The translations under genes and the position numbers were made by a program. The notes beneath the pieces were generated by a model. It was not told the DNA's origin, made no database searches, and saw only the letters and a list, made by a program, of their open reading frames with translations. From the NCBI GenBank assembly GCA_940337035.1, contig CALNHX010003292.1, forward strand, positions 1 to 64,000: 64,000 nucleotides of DNA, written 5' to 3'. Below, piece after piece: positions 1 to 8,809 of the stretch; within the stretch, counting starts at the first letter, position 1; the number at the start of each line of letters is the position of its first letter. The stretch is from Agriotes lineatus. Lineage: Eukaryota > Arthropoda > Insecta > Coleoptera > Elateridae.

Positions 1-258
1 GTGTGTCTCAGTAAGTGGCAGTGTTTTAATTATATTTTAATATCTAATATCGGCACGTCATTCTTGTATAGGGTGACCACCTTTCAATTTATATAAACCC
101 TGAGATCCTTCGTGAGTAAAAAAAGGTTTTCTTCAATAAGAAATACAGAATGTTTATAGAAAACAAAAAGCAAGCAAAAAAAACAACGTGTTCATTTCTT
201 ACTATTCTTCTTCTACTCCAGCCTATATTGATATCCACTCCTATTAATGGTTAGCAAA

Positions 259-292
259 TATCTGTGGGTGAGTTCAAGAAAGGCCAATGTCA
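259..292 (+). repeat. Left 34-bp terminal inverted repeat
   Basis: Matches the reverse complement of 4184-4217 at 33 of 34 positions. It ends with the motif GGCCAATGTC (282-291), the inverse of the 10-bp motif iterated through both subterminal regions. Confidence 0.85.
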
Positions 293-521
293 AAATTGGT
301 ATTTGTTACTTATCGCTGTCGGAAAATTTGTAGACTTACAAAACAATTTATTTTAGTCTTAATTAGGCAGTATTGCAAATACAGTTTTGTGTTATTAAAA
401 TATATAGATATCCTAAGTTTTTCCTGCATTTAAGATCTAAAAAAATATTGTTATTGTAGGTTTTATTTTTGACATTGGCCTTTTTGAGAATTTGCAAATA
501 AAAAAAAAAGTTACTTTGGCC
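282..521. repeat. Left subterminal copies of the GACATTGGCC motif
   Basis: Copies at 282-291 (inverted), 471-480 (perfect, direct) and 512-521 (TACTTTGGCC, degenerate). Fewer copies than at the right end, so the two ends are asymmetric. The right end lies upstream of the gene. Confidence 0.7.
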
Positions 522-577
522 GTTTTGATATTTTACCTTCACCATAAGACAGAGATAATAAAACTAAATAAAACAAA

Positions 578-583
578 TTTATT
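578..583 (-). terminator. Candidate poly(A) signal of the transposase-like gene
   Basis: AATAAA on the minus strand, about 120 bp past the stop codon and still inside the element's left end. In AT-rich DNA this hexamer also occurs by chance. Confidence 0.4.
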
Positions 584-701
584 GTTATAAATGTATATTT
601 TAATTATGACTTACAAATGAAGCATTCTAGAAAAAATAACAAGAAACGTAGAACGTATAGATACTAAACTCTAAACATTTTCAAGTACCAACTTTTTGCG
701 G

Positions 702-1346
702 TCATGTTTGCTCATCATATTCATCGTCATGTTCATTATCTGTTAACTCCTCGATATCTGGACTACCTATTAAAGAATCAACAAAAGTGGAATAATAAAT
801 TACGTTATTTGGATATATGTAAGGCATTAGTTCTTTTAAATCGTTGACCTTTTTAATAGGTAAGTCTATAGGTCCATTATACAAAGGTCGTAATTCATGG
901 TCTGCAATAAATCTCTTGCTTGTCCTTTTCCTTGTTAGGTTTAGTGATTTAAAAAGTTCGTCGGGCAAGTAGGAATTCTTATACAAAATAGTATCTGAAT
1001 GTTCCACAGTATAGGACATGATTCTTAACTTTAACCAGTTAACATTTTCCTTTTGAGTATTTACGCTTCTATTAACATAAACACCTTTCAATAAATGTTC
1101 AAAATTTAAGAAATCTGATTGAACCATTTCAACTACTTCCAGTTTAGGACTTCGGTCAATCATTCTGATTAGGTTTATCCAGTCTTTGGGAATCTCAATG
1201 TCAGCATTTGTCTTTTTCTTCTCTCTTTCTATGGCAGCATGGATAGTATCCGCTTCCATGTGCGTATGTCCGGGTTCTAAGAATTTGTGGTTTATTGCAA
1301 TTCCCCTGTTACTTATTCGATAGCTCCTAATTATTTCAAGAAACAT
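702..1346 (-). CDS. C-terminal part of the transposase-like protein
   Basis: This 214-residue frame is the continuation of 1352-2953 after a one-base frameshift, not a separate gene. The open frame extends upstream of its first Met through YSDCCSGQNRN (about 1362-1394). Near residue 25 it has PGHTHMEAD followed by TIHAAIE. The His/Glu/Asp cluster and the upstream SD are candidate catalytic residues. The tail is acidic (EELTDNEHDDEYDEQ). The nearest AATAAA on the minus strand is at 583-578, about 120 bp beyond the stop. Confidence 0.65.
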   Translation of the reverse strand: MFLEIIRSYRISNRGIAINHKFLEPGHTHMEADTIHAAIEREKKKTNADIEIPKDWINLIRMIDRSPKLEVVEMVQSDFLNFEHLLKGVYVNRSVNTQKENVNWLKLRIMSYTVEHSDTILYKNSYLPDELFKSLNLTRKRTSKRFIADHELRPLYNGPIDLPIKKVNDLKELMPYIYPNNVIYYSTFVDSLIGSPDIEELTDNEHDDEYDEQT

Positions 1347-1351
1347 AACAG

Positions 1352-2953
1352 CTACAAATATATTACGATTCTGGCCTGAGCAACAGTCGCTGTAAATATT
1401 AGTTGTTCAATTTCATCCGGAATGTTTTCTTTAAAAAACTTATATAGGCAAGAAGCTATTTCTTGACCACCACGTTTGGCCAGCGATTCGTTCCAAATGT
1501 AACAGATAGCTCGGTTGGAATTCTGAGTGATCACATACAATGTTAAATTGAATGTCCAGAGTTGTCGCTTATAAAATGACACAACATTTTTAAGATATGG
1601 TGTGGACAGACATTTTTGTAAGTCAAATGACACCGTCATTGTTGTATTAGAATGTTTGCTTTTAATTTTATCATCTTTTTTTTCATTATAGGCTGCTTCG
1701 GCAGCATTTACATGGTGATCCCTTAAAGCTATTGTATTTCGTTTGTTCTTTTCGCAATTCGTTGAGTTAATGACCATTTCATACTTATCGCATTTAGCAC
1801 ATGTATCATTTTTCGGTTTCTTAAATGCCAAGTTAAAACATTCTCCAAATATTTTTCGATAAAATGACTCGCTTTGATAAGCAATATTACGTTTATTACA
1901 GGACTCTTTGTATAGTTTGTACATCTTTGATACAGTTAATTCTGGTGAAAGGTACTTTTTTTTGGTGTGGCTACGTGAATAGTGGCTTTCAAAGGCTGGA
2001 AAGCTATTTATATGCTCTTTTATAATATTAACATGATCTTCAGAAATTCGTTTTTGATTGCCATGTTTCCCTCGTTGGTCTTCTGAACAAACTCCTAACG
2101 TTGAAACTCTTTGCTTTTCGCATACTACTCTTACTCTTTTTAGAGAGATTGACAGAGTATTCAAAAACATTTTTTGACAAACTTCTATAGTCATACCGGT
2201 TTTTTTTAAATTATATCGTTTAGTAAAGTTTCTACGAGAAGGCGTATCTGCGTCTCGGCGTAATCTTTGCACATTTTTATCTGACTCCTTAACGTGAAGC
2301 AAAATGAACTGTTGCTGGTTGCTTAATGACAGTTTATAGAAATCTTGAAAAATATTCTCTCTTATCTCTTCAGGAAAGTGATCTCTGCATTTGCGACGAC
2401 ATGTGTCACCACATGGAGAAAGCATTCGCTTAGCTGGCACAGCCACTTTTTTATAATTTATATACTCTTCGCCAGCAGTTTTCTTTCTTTTATTCACATT
2501 TTTATGCCAGGTATCAGGATTTCGTGTTCTTTTGCGAGAATTTCTGGCTTTACGCTTTATGGTATGCTTTCCTTTGTGAATAGAAATACCTAAATTACTT
2601 TTACCTTGTACGCCTATATCTTTTTTATGTTGCGAAGTTTCAGGATTTGTTGTATTTGATCTTCTATTGGATTTGAGAATCTGGTCATTGTCTGAACTTG
2701 AAGTAGTAGAACTCGGTGGTGCATATGATGATCCACTATCAGAGTATGCCTCAGATAGTTCGACTTCTACTTGAGACGTAGATGGCAAACCTGCGTTAAG
2801 ATTTATATTATAATTACTTGGAGCAACCGCTTTTAATGATTCGTCTTTACCTCGCATGTCATTGGCACACTCATTTACAAAGTCTGTTGCAATTACATCC
2901 ATCGTACAGGTATTTAATAAGTTAATAGGCACCCTATTGTCCTCACCCTGCAT
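1352..2953 (-). CDS. N-terminal and central part of the transposase-like protein (long exon)
   Basis: This 533-residue open frame has an acidic Ser-rich N-terminus (about 60-95), a basic stretch resembling a nuclear localisation signal (about 133-144), then Cys181, Cys185 and Cys189 in a CGDTCRRKCRDHFPEE block. A KHGN...HYSRSHTKKKYL segment lies at about 297-335, a possible metal-binding pair Cys385/Cys388 follows, and a YKRQLWTF segment sits near 461. SFDLQ at about 442-446 contains Asp444, which could be the first acidic residue of an RNase H-like fold (inference). The Met at 2953 is probably not the true start, because a splice acceptor ends at 2948 and three upstream exons exist. The last ~14 residues (from about 520) are frameshifted nonsense. 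It continues out of frame in 702-1346. Confidence 0.7.
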   Translation of the reverse strand: MQGEDNRVPINLLNTCTMDVIATDFVNECANDMRGKDESLKAVAPSNYNINLNAGLPSTSQVEVELSEAYSDSGSSYAPPSSTTSSSDNDQILKSNRRSNTTNPETSQHKKDIGVQGKSNLGISIHKGKHTIKRKARNSRKRTRNPDTWHKNVNKRKKTAGEEYINYKKVAVPAKRMLSPCGDTCRRKCRDHFPEEIRENIFQDFYKLSLSNQQQFILLHVKESDKNVQRLRRDADTPSRRNFTKRYNLKKTGMTIEVCQKMFLNTLSISLKRVRVVCEKQRVSTLGVCSEDQRGKHGNQKRISEDHVNIIKEHINSFPAFESHYSRSHTKKKYLSPELTVSKMYKLYKESCNKRNIAYQSESFYRKIFGECFNLAFKKPKNDTCAKCDKYEMVINSTNCEKNKRNTIALRDHHVNAAEAAYNEKKDDKIKSKHSNTTMTVSFDLQKCLSTPYLKNVVSFYKRQLWTFNLTLYVITQNSNRAICYIWNESLAKRGGQEIASCLYKFFKENIPDEIEQLIFTATVAQARIVIYL

Positions 2954-3969
2954 ACCATTTACAGAAGTTGATGGTAAAAGAAAGAAAATTGTAAATTACA
3001 TAACAAATTTGGTTAAATATTAGATGATGTACCCTTTAACCCCTTATTAACCCTGCTTCGAATTAATTATTTTACAAAAAATTGCCAACTTGTTACATGT
3101 AAGTACTTTTTTGCTCAAACTATTTTAAAACATTTTAACAAAAGAAATTGACCTTTATTCCCGATACTGCTTTCCGATATCAGATGTTGCTTACCCAACA
3201 TAGTATCTCCTAATGGGGCTACTACAATCTCGTTAAGAAATAATTCAGACAGTACATCGTTTTCAGGGCAGGTTCCTGTAATAAGAGGAAATGTTACCAT
3301 AAAAGAAAAACTAGAAACAATAATGTAATCACCGTAAAAAATGATCATATTAATGCTCACCATAATCATCTTCCTGCGTTAGACACACTTGCGCCTCGGT
3401 AGTACTTGGCATATTAAGGATCTCATTCTCAGCAGCACATACTTCGCGTGTACAGTTGTCCTCTGCAAGGGTTAAAATACCAGTAAACATCACGTGTAAT
3501 TAACTATTCATGTTGATGCTAAATCTGCATAAAAATGTAAAATAGATAAATAAGCAATTTTATACCTGTATTTGCTAAACACAATTCCAGAATTATTTTT
3601 GAACGCCCTTGTTTGCAGTACTTAATATTTTCCATTTTCTTAAGGAAAAATTAAATTTATACACCAGTAACAGTCTCTGAAATAAAGAGGAAAAATATTA
3701 ATTTAATTTGGATGCAGTGTCGGTTTTTTAACCTCAAATTTTATCATTTATATAATTTGTTTGCCATTTGCTTACCTGTGTTGCTAATATTAATATTTTT
3801 TAGTCTTCGTACGCACTAAAACACTATAGACTTGTAATAATACGATTTTGATTGATCGGAAATGTAAATCTTAAGTTCAACATTTAAAGAGCTTCTGCTC
3901 TTATCGAACTGACGGGCATATGTCAACTGTTGTAAACAAATACCACGTTCACATGTTTGCCCCTAAAAT

Positions 3970-4194
3970 GGCCAATGTCAGACATTGGTCTGTTTGCAAC
4001 TACCAAGCTTGAAATTTTATATCATCAAAAAGGGCCGATCTAGACATAGGCCTTATTTTAAATTAAACATTATAGAGATTTTTGTTGACATATGCCTACG
4101 AACGACATTGGCCATTTTTATACCAATGAAAGAGAGCAAACTGAAATGTACATTGGCCTTTTTAACTCCAAACAGTAAAAAAATGACATTGGCC
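3970..4194. repeat. Right subterminal array of GACATTGGCC motifs
   Basis: Copies seen: GGCCAATGTC 3970-3979, GACATTGGTC 3981-3990 (these two form a palindromic pair), GACATAGGCC 4043-4052, GACATATGCC 4087-4096, GACATTGGCC 4104-4113, TACATTGGCC 4149-4158 and GACATTGGCC 4185-4194. Spacing is 35-55 bp for most copies. Such iterated subterminal motifs are usually transposase-binding sites in other DNA transposons; that role is inferred here. Confidence 0.75.
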
Positions 4195-4217
4195 CTTCTT
4201 GAACTCACCCACAGATA
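4184..4217 (-). repeat. Right 34-bp terminal inverted repeat
   Basis: Reverse complement of 259-292 apart from one G/A difference. It includes a perfect GACATTGGCC at 4185-4194. The next 35 bp inward on the two sides are unrelated except for further copies of that motif. Confidence 0.85.
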
Positions 4218-4220
4218 TAA

Positions 4221-5000
4221 TACAGGGTGTAACTCAAATACTTGCCCATATCGTACGTCACAAATTGGCCAAAAAAGTTCATATAAGCATAGTTTCAATT
4301 CTCAACCTTTACGGAGACACTAATGAGGGTGGGGGGGAGGCTTATTTATGAAATGGTTTTTGTTTTTTCCGTAAGGCTTTAAGAGATTAAAATTAGCAAC
4401 TCGTATAAATGTTTTTATTAAAAATTCTTAACGTAAAAAATTTTGGATAAAATGATTTGGAAAACCTGTTTTACTTGAAAACGTTTTAGCTCGTTTTAGT
4501 TTTTTTCTTAAAACCAATGGTTTTTTTACAAAACAAATACATTATGAGTTGCCAATTTCAACACCATACAGCCATATACATTTTTTTTAAATCTTAAGGA
4601 AGTCTTCTATTGGTAGAAAATATCTCCCTGTCTGAATGCGAAATGTCATAGATGCTGTTACAAGAGACAATTTCCTTTTTTTTACTTAGCTGTCGAAGTA
4701 ACTGGTGTTTTTTTGTTGTGTTTTTATTTTTATTCAATTTTCACTTCTATTAATACTTTTTTTGTCACAAATACCGCGGAAAGATCATATAATCATATAA
4801 TAAAGGCATTAACAATAATTGAATATCCTTTCCCAATTTTCAGTAAAATGACAAAAATCCAATTTCAACTACCGCCTCCCCCCCCTCATATCTCCCTAAA
4901 GGTTGAAAATTGAACTTATGTTTAAATGCACTTTTTTGTCAATTTGTCACGTAAAATCCGCCCTTCAAATAATGCCAAACATTTCAGTTACACCATATAC
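4221..5000. mobile_element. MITE with ~120-bp inverted arms
   Basis: The left arm, about 4224-4343 (starts ACAGGGTGTAAC), pairs with the reverse complement of about 4872-4992 (GGTGTAACTGAAAT...). Both arms share blocks around CAAATTG, AAAAAAGT, TTCAA-TT-TCAACCTTTA and a G-run after ATGAGGG. Arms are roughly 75-80% alike; the ~530-bp centre is AT-rich and non-coding. It abuts the right end of the 259-4217 transposon. The TACAGGGTG-type start is shared with other repeats in the window (5003, 5117, 26361, 63755). Confidence 0.6.
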
Positions 5001-5210
5001 ATACAGGGTCTCGAAAAGATGGGGGGTGGAAGGTATTTATAAAACTATAAAAGTTATATGAAAATCGCTTAAGTTGAAGTTACTAAAATGGTGCACAATA
5101 ATGAAATGTCTTTATTCTACAGGGTGGCTCACAAAAGTGTGGCGGACCAAACCTACTCTTTTTTTTTTAATAGAATGCCCTATAGTTAGGTATAATATAC
5201 AGTTGTATGG

Positions 5211-6270
5211 GAATTCTCAACCAGGGGTGGGCGTACGTGTAGAGATACACGGGGTGGTTCCAAGGGATACGCCTGGTTGTTTATACAAAATGGCGGACTT
5301 GATTTGTTTTGTTTTCAAAAAATATTATTTAAATTATAGAAAACAAGCAAACGGCGAGCTACGCGCACGTGTGGGGCACGTGTGAAATAGGATACGCCGA
5401 AGGCCAAGCTGCGAGCGGACCGCTAAGATAAGAAAAAACAAATATAAACATCTGCGAAGCAGGAACGTGAGTTTGATTTTGTGCCACAGACAGACAGACA
5501 CACATTAAGAAAAATTATATTATAGGCTATGGTCCTTTAAGGACTGATGAAGCCAAGGAGTAAGTAGTAAGTAAGTATATTATAGATTATATGTGGATAA
5601 TCAACTCTTTTTTTACAGTGCGAAGCAATTCTGTCGTATCCACAAACGAAGAAATGGGACTGATCGATGTTTCTTGTGATATGACATACAAAGAAAAATA
5701 TAACCGATAAAGCAGTGAGAAGGCTTTTGTAATTTCTAATTAAGTGCAGATTTATGCGAGTGTGGCTTTGCCAAATATATTGCTACACATAAGCCGTAAT
5801 TATTTCCACTTCAGTTTGCATTAAGTGCCAGTTTACTTCGTGACAAACAAATTTAAAAAAAATTGCTGATAACTTGACAAGTGTCTTATTAAATTTAGCG
5901 CTATTATCCATATATTTTCTAATTTAATGTACCAAAAACTATAGTATACATAGTACGTACTATTAGTTTCCTAAATTGTTAGTTTGAGTTATTTATTTTA
6001 TGAATATTTTTCTATTGTGTTTGTTTTGGTTCAAATACGAGTATTGTTAGTATTTTTGTGATTTAAATTACTAAAAATATAAATAGTATATGTATTTTTT
6101 GCATTTTTGTTGTCATTTTTATAAAATACTCCCTCAATCATTAATGAAGATCTTTTATTTTGTAATAATAAAGCTTATGCTAATATTATGCACACAATAG
6201 TCTTCGGGGGTACTTGAGAAACAACTAACGTGCTAAGAGATGCGTCAAGAAAAAGGGTTCAGAACCGCTG
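5211..6270 (+). mobile_element. Relic of a ZBED-type hAT element
   Basis: At 5650-5790 a decayed plus-strand reading contains GLIDVSCD and, in another frame, LCECGFAKYIATHK. These resemble the C-terminal region of ZBED-type hAT transposases. The right edge reads GGTTCAGAACCGCTG (6256-6270), the reverse complement of the common hAT terminus CAGCGGTTCTCAACC; the left edge (5211-5222, GAATTCTCAACC) is a degraded counterpart. Stops and frameshifts are numerous. The clear part is the C-terminal coding motif and the right terminus; the left boundary is uncertain. Confidence 0.5.
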
Positions 6271-6977
6271 TTCTAAAGTTAACGGCTTTGGAAATAATAA
6301 CGATTTTATTAAAAAAACTCAACGTTACCTAAAAATTATGTTTTTTCTGAATTACTTTACGAGTGAGAAATAATGCTTTTCGGCGTTAATGCTGTATAGG
6401 GTGCTCAAAATTTTCAAATTTAATAAGTATGGATTTATACCTCTGTATTATTTAAAACCTCTTGTAATGGGTTTTCTTCTAATATCTTAAATCGTATTGC
6501 TAAATTCTACGGTTTAGTATATTATATACGAGTTAAAACATAAAAAACAATTTTAGCCTCTCTTGAGTTGCCATTTTAAAAGAATAATAAATAAACACAT
6601 TTAAAATGAATACTCTGAATAGAACAAACAACGAGGTTTGAAAAGAATAATTTAACTATTCTTGACTCAAGAGATAGGAATCACGAAAGAACGAGAAATA
6701 CAAAAGTAAATTACCTCTAGAATCAAATGAAAGTAGATTAAAAATAAAACTAATACTCAAAAATTCTGTACCTAACTATATAAAATTTCCAAATTTCTCC
6801 TTATTTGCGGCTATTAAATGATTCATTAATATAACTAACGGTGAAGTTAATTTTAGACATTATTATAAAATGAGTGCAGCCCGGAGAAATTATTACAAAA
6901 CCCGGAGCCCGGACACGCGGTGTCTAAACCCTGAGACTCCGGGTGAAACCCTGAGAGGTGGTCATCCTATTCTTGTA

Positions 6978-8800
6978 CGATTAGTGGTGCAACTTCCAGT
7001 ATATATGTATAATAATTTTAGGTAGCGTGTAAATGTCGACTCATTCAGAGTACTAAACATTTTCAGACGTTTTTTTCAACAAAAACGTTTCAAAATACTT
7101 CATATAGGTGGAAAATTGATGTAGAATGTAGAAAGCCTTCCATCTGTACTAATGAGAAAACAAAAATTAATGGACCCCAGCAGTAGCAGAATTGAAAGTT
7201 GAATCATTTTCTTGCATTAAGCTTTCGTTTTAGAGTTCAACTACGCCAATGGATAAAAATAAAGATTCCGGTCCAGGTATTTTTATTCCCGTAGAAAAGC
7301 GCCAGAACTTCCTAAATAACCTGGTTACGCGTATCATGGATTTCATCAAAGTCTAGATAGGCAGTTTGTTTCTGAAGCTTTGGTTGGCTAGCTCTAAAGG
7401 GATTTGTGAAGACTTTATTAAAATCTTTACGTACTTGCATTCACGGAGTAAAGTGAAATACGACATATCTAATATTCTTGTTAGGGCAATAACTAGTTGA
7501 AACTTGCAGTCGTTCTCCGATTGACGATTCGCCCAAAATTTTAATTGTTATATGCTTTTCTTGGTCTTGTTAATTTACTGCACAATCTTAAATTCTGTTT
7601 ACTCGCTTGGGGTTGAAGTTGTAAATCTACGTCGTAGACACATGCTGCTGAGAAAGGCCAAAACAAGTTAGTCTTTCGGTTTTGTTCTGCATAATTCCTG
7701 CATTTAATGCGAAAAGCTGAAGAGTCTAGCGGTAGGTAAGAGATCAACTTAGAAGTGTAAACATTAGTTTTCTATAATTAGTGTTATATTGCTTTTATTC
7801 ATTATTCTCTTGAGAGATATAGATTGCTTGTAACACTATTCTCAATTTAGCAAAGGTAGTTATTCAAGCAGTTGCTTTGTAACGGTTAGAAACGGTTAAC
7901 GATTCAAATTACCCCTCCGCAAACAGGGCCACTAAAATGTTTTGAGGAGGAGTGTCGGTCTGCCCTTTTAAAAGGGCTTTTAGGAGAAATATTGCGGGAA
8001 ATGTTTTCTAAAAGTAAAATCTATTGATGAATGGTTCGACGATGATAGTCGTATTTTAGGTATTTGCAGTAGTCAGCTCCGTATTGTTTGAAGGCAACTT
8101 TGCCTTACACGACTGACGTGTACATTAAAAAGTTGTTTAGTGTATGAATATTTATATTTGACAAGAATAAGTTTAAATGTACCACATCACCTTATCAAAA
8201 AAAGTAGTCAACCCAGGTGTCCTAGATAAAGAGTTAAAACGAAATTTTGTAATAAGCTGAAATAAATTTGTTTAATCGTCTAATAATTAAAATTGGTTTT
8301 TGAGTGTGATGGTAGAGATAACAATAAACATTAGTGGTAAGTATCTACTTAATTTCTCTCATAAAGGCGTTGGGCAACAGAAAAGTAAAAAGTTGAGAAA
8401 CTACTCGTACATAACAGCAAAACGTTCTTTTTTAAATCAATTAAAATCTACAGAAAAATTATTATTAGTGCTTCCAATTAGGGATGCGCGCGTGATGTGA
8501 AAACAGTCGAGTCACGGCGGGTCCCGGCGTGAACGTGAGTAATATTTCAAAATCGGGTTGTGAACGTGAGTGAAAATTTCCAAGACTTGATTCACGTTTC
8601 ACTTTAATTTCACGTTAATTTCACGTTAAGTTACGTTTTAAGTACGAAGTTAGAGATGCAACTAACTACTGATAACAATTACGCAAGGCATCTGTAAGAC
8701 AAGATAAACCCATTATCAGCGTTCTCACATGTGTCGACAGATAATGCGTTTATGCAAGCACGTAATTAATACGTAGCACGAGCTCTAGCTATGTTATGCG
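6978..8800. other. Anonymous AT-rich DNA
   Basis: No gene or element could be recognised. Short open frames here have no recognisable motifs. A small local repeat of TTTCACGTTAA-like units (about 8595-8640) follows a GTGAACGTGAGT repeat. Confidence 0.4.
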
Positions 8801-8809
8801 CCTTCAATT

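Larger units (their letters stand above)
702..3635 (-). pseudogene. Spliced transposase-like gene (DUF7869-type), disrupted
   Basis: A multi-exon minus-strand gene can be read by eye. Exon 1 is 3635-3566 (ATG in an A-rich AAA context, donor GTATAA). Exon 2 is 3462-3361 (acceptor CCTTGCAG, donor GTGAGC). Exon 3 is 3275-3195 (acceptor TTATTACAG, donor GTAAGC). The long terminal exon begins at 2947 after a pyrimidine tract and ATGCAG. Exons 1-3 join in consistent phase to an open frame. The third junction is one base out of phase with the long exon, so there is an indel or an unseen micro-exon. A second break near 1394-1400, one T short in a T run, splits the core: in the shifted frame the sequence continues through an SDCCSGQN motif into the downstream frame. 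I recall the layout (Cys-rich N-terminal block, HYSR, FDLQ, SD-C-GQN, GHTHxExD) from the arthropod DUF7869-type proteins; the domain name is from memory. Confidence 0.7.
259..4217 (-). mobile_element. DNA transposon with 34-bp TIRs, iterated subterminal motifs and a transposase-like gene
   Basis: A 34-bp terminal inverted repeat at 259-292 recurs as the reverse complement at 4184-4217 with one mismatch. Both begin TATCTGTGGGTGAGTTCAAG. Dinucleotide TA sits at both edges; a longer target duplication is not evident, so the exact cut point (259 or 261) is open. Inside the ends lie at least nine copies or near-copies of a 10-bp motif, GACATTGGCC. The interior holds one minus-strand gene with readable introns encoding a transposase-like protein (702-3635). 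The gene reads from the right end towards the left end and fills most of the element. The combination of TIRs, subterminal repeats and one internal gene is the architecture of an autonomous cut-and-paste transposon; its assignment to a superfamily is open. The coding region is now broken, so this copy is probably dead. Confidence 0.75.
69..6969. mobile_element. Outer hAT-like element, enlarged by nested insertions
   Basis: The two ends carry an 18-bp imperfect terminal inverted repeat (TAGGGTGACCACCTTTCA at 69-86; reverse complement TAGGATGACCACCTCTCA at 6952-6969, 16 of 18 matching). They are flanked by identical 8-bp direct repeats TTCTTGTA at 61-68 and 6970-6977. An 8-bp target duplication plus TA-starting ends is typical of the hAT superfamily. 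Both ends also carry an inner ACCCTGAGA motif (near 97, 6928 and 6948). Most of the 6.9 kb is explained by later insertions: a transposon at 259-4217, a MITE at about 4221-5000 and a hAT relic at about 5211-6270. Without these the element would be only about 1 kb, so it was probably non-autonomous. No transposase of its own was seen. Confidence 0.6.

Noticed and set aside
3985..4323. 112-codon plus-strand frame
   Set aside because: Runs through the subterminal motif array, the TIR and into the neighbouring MITE. No coding signature.
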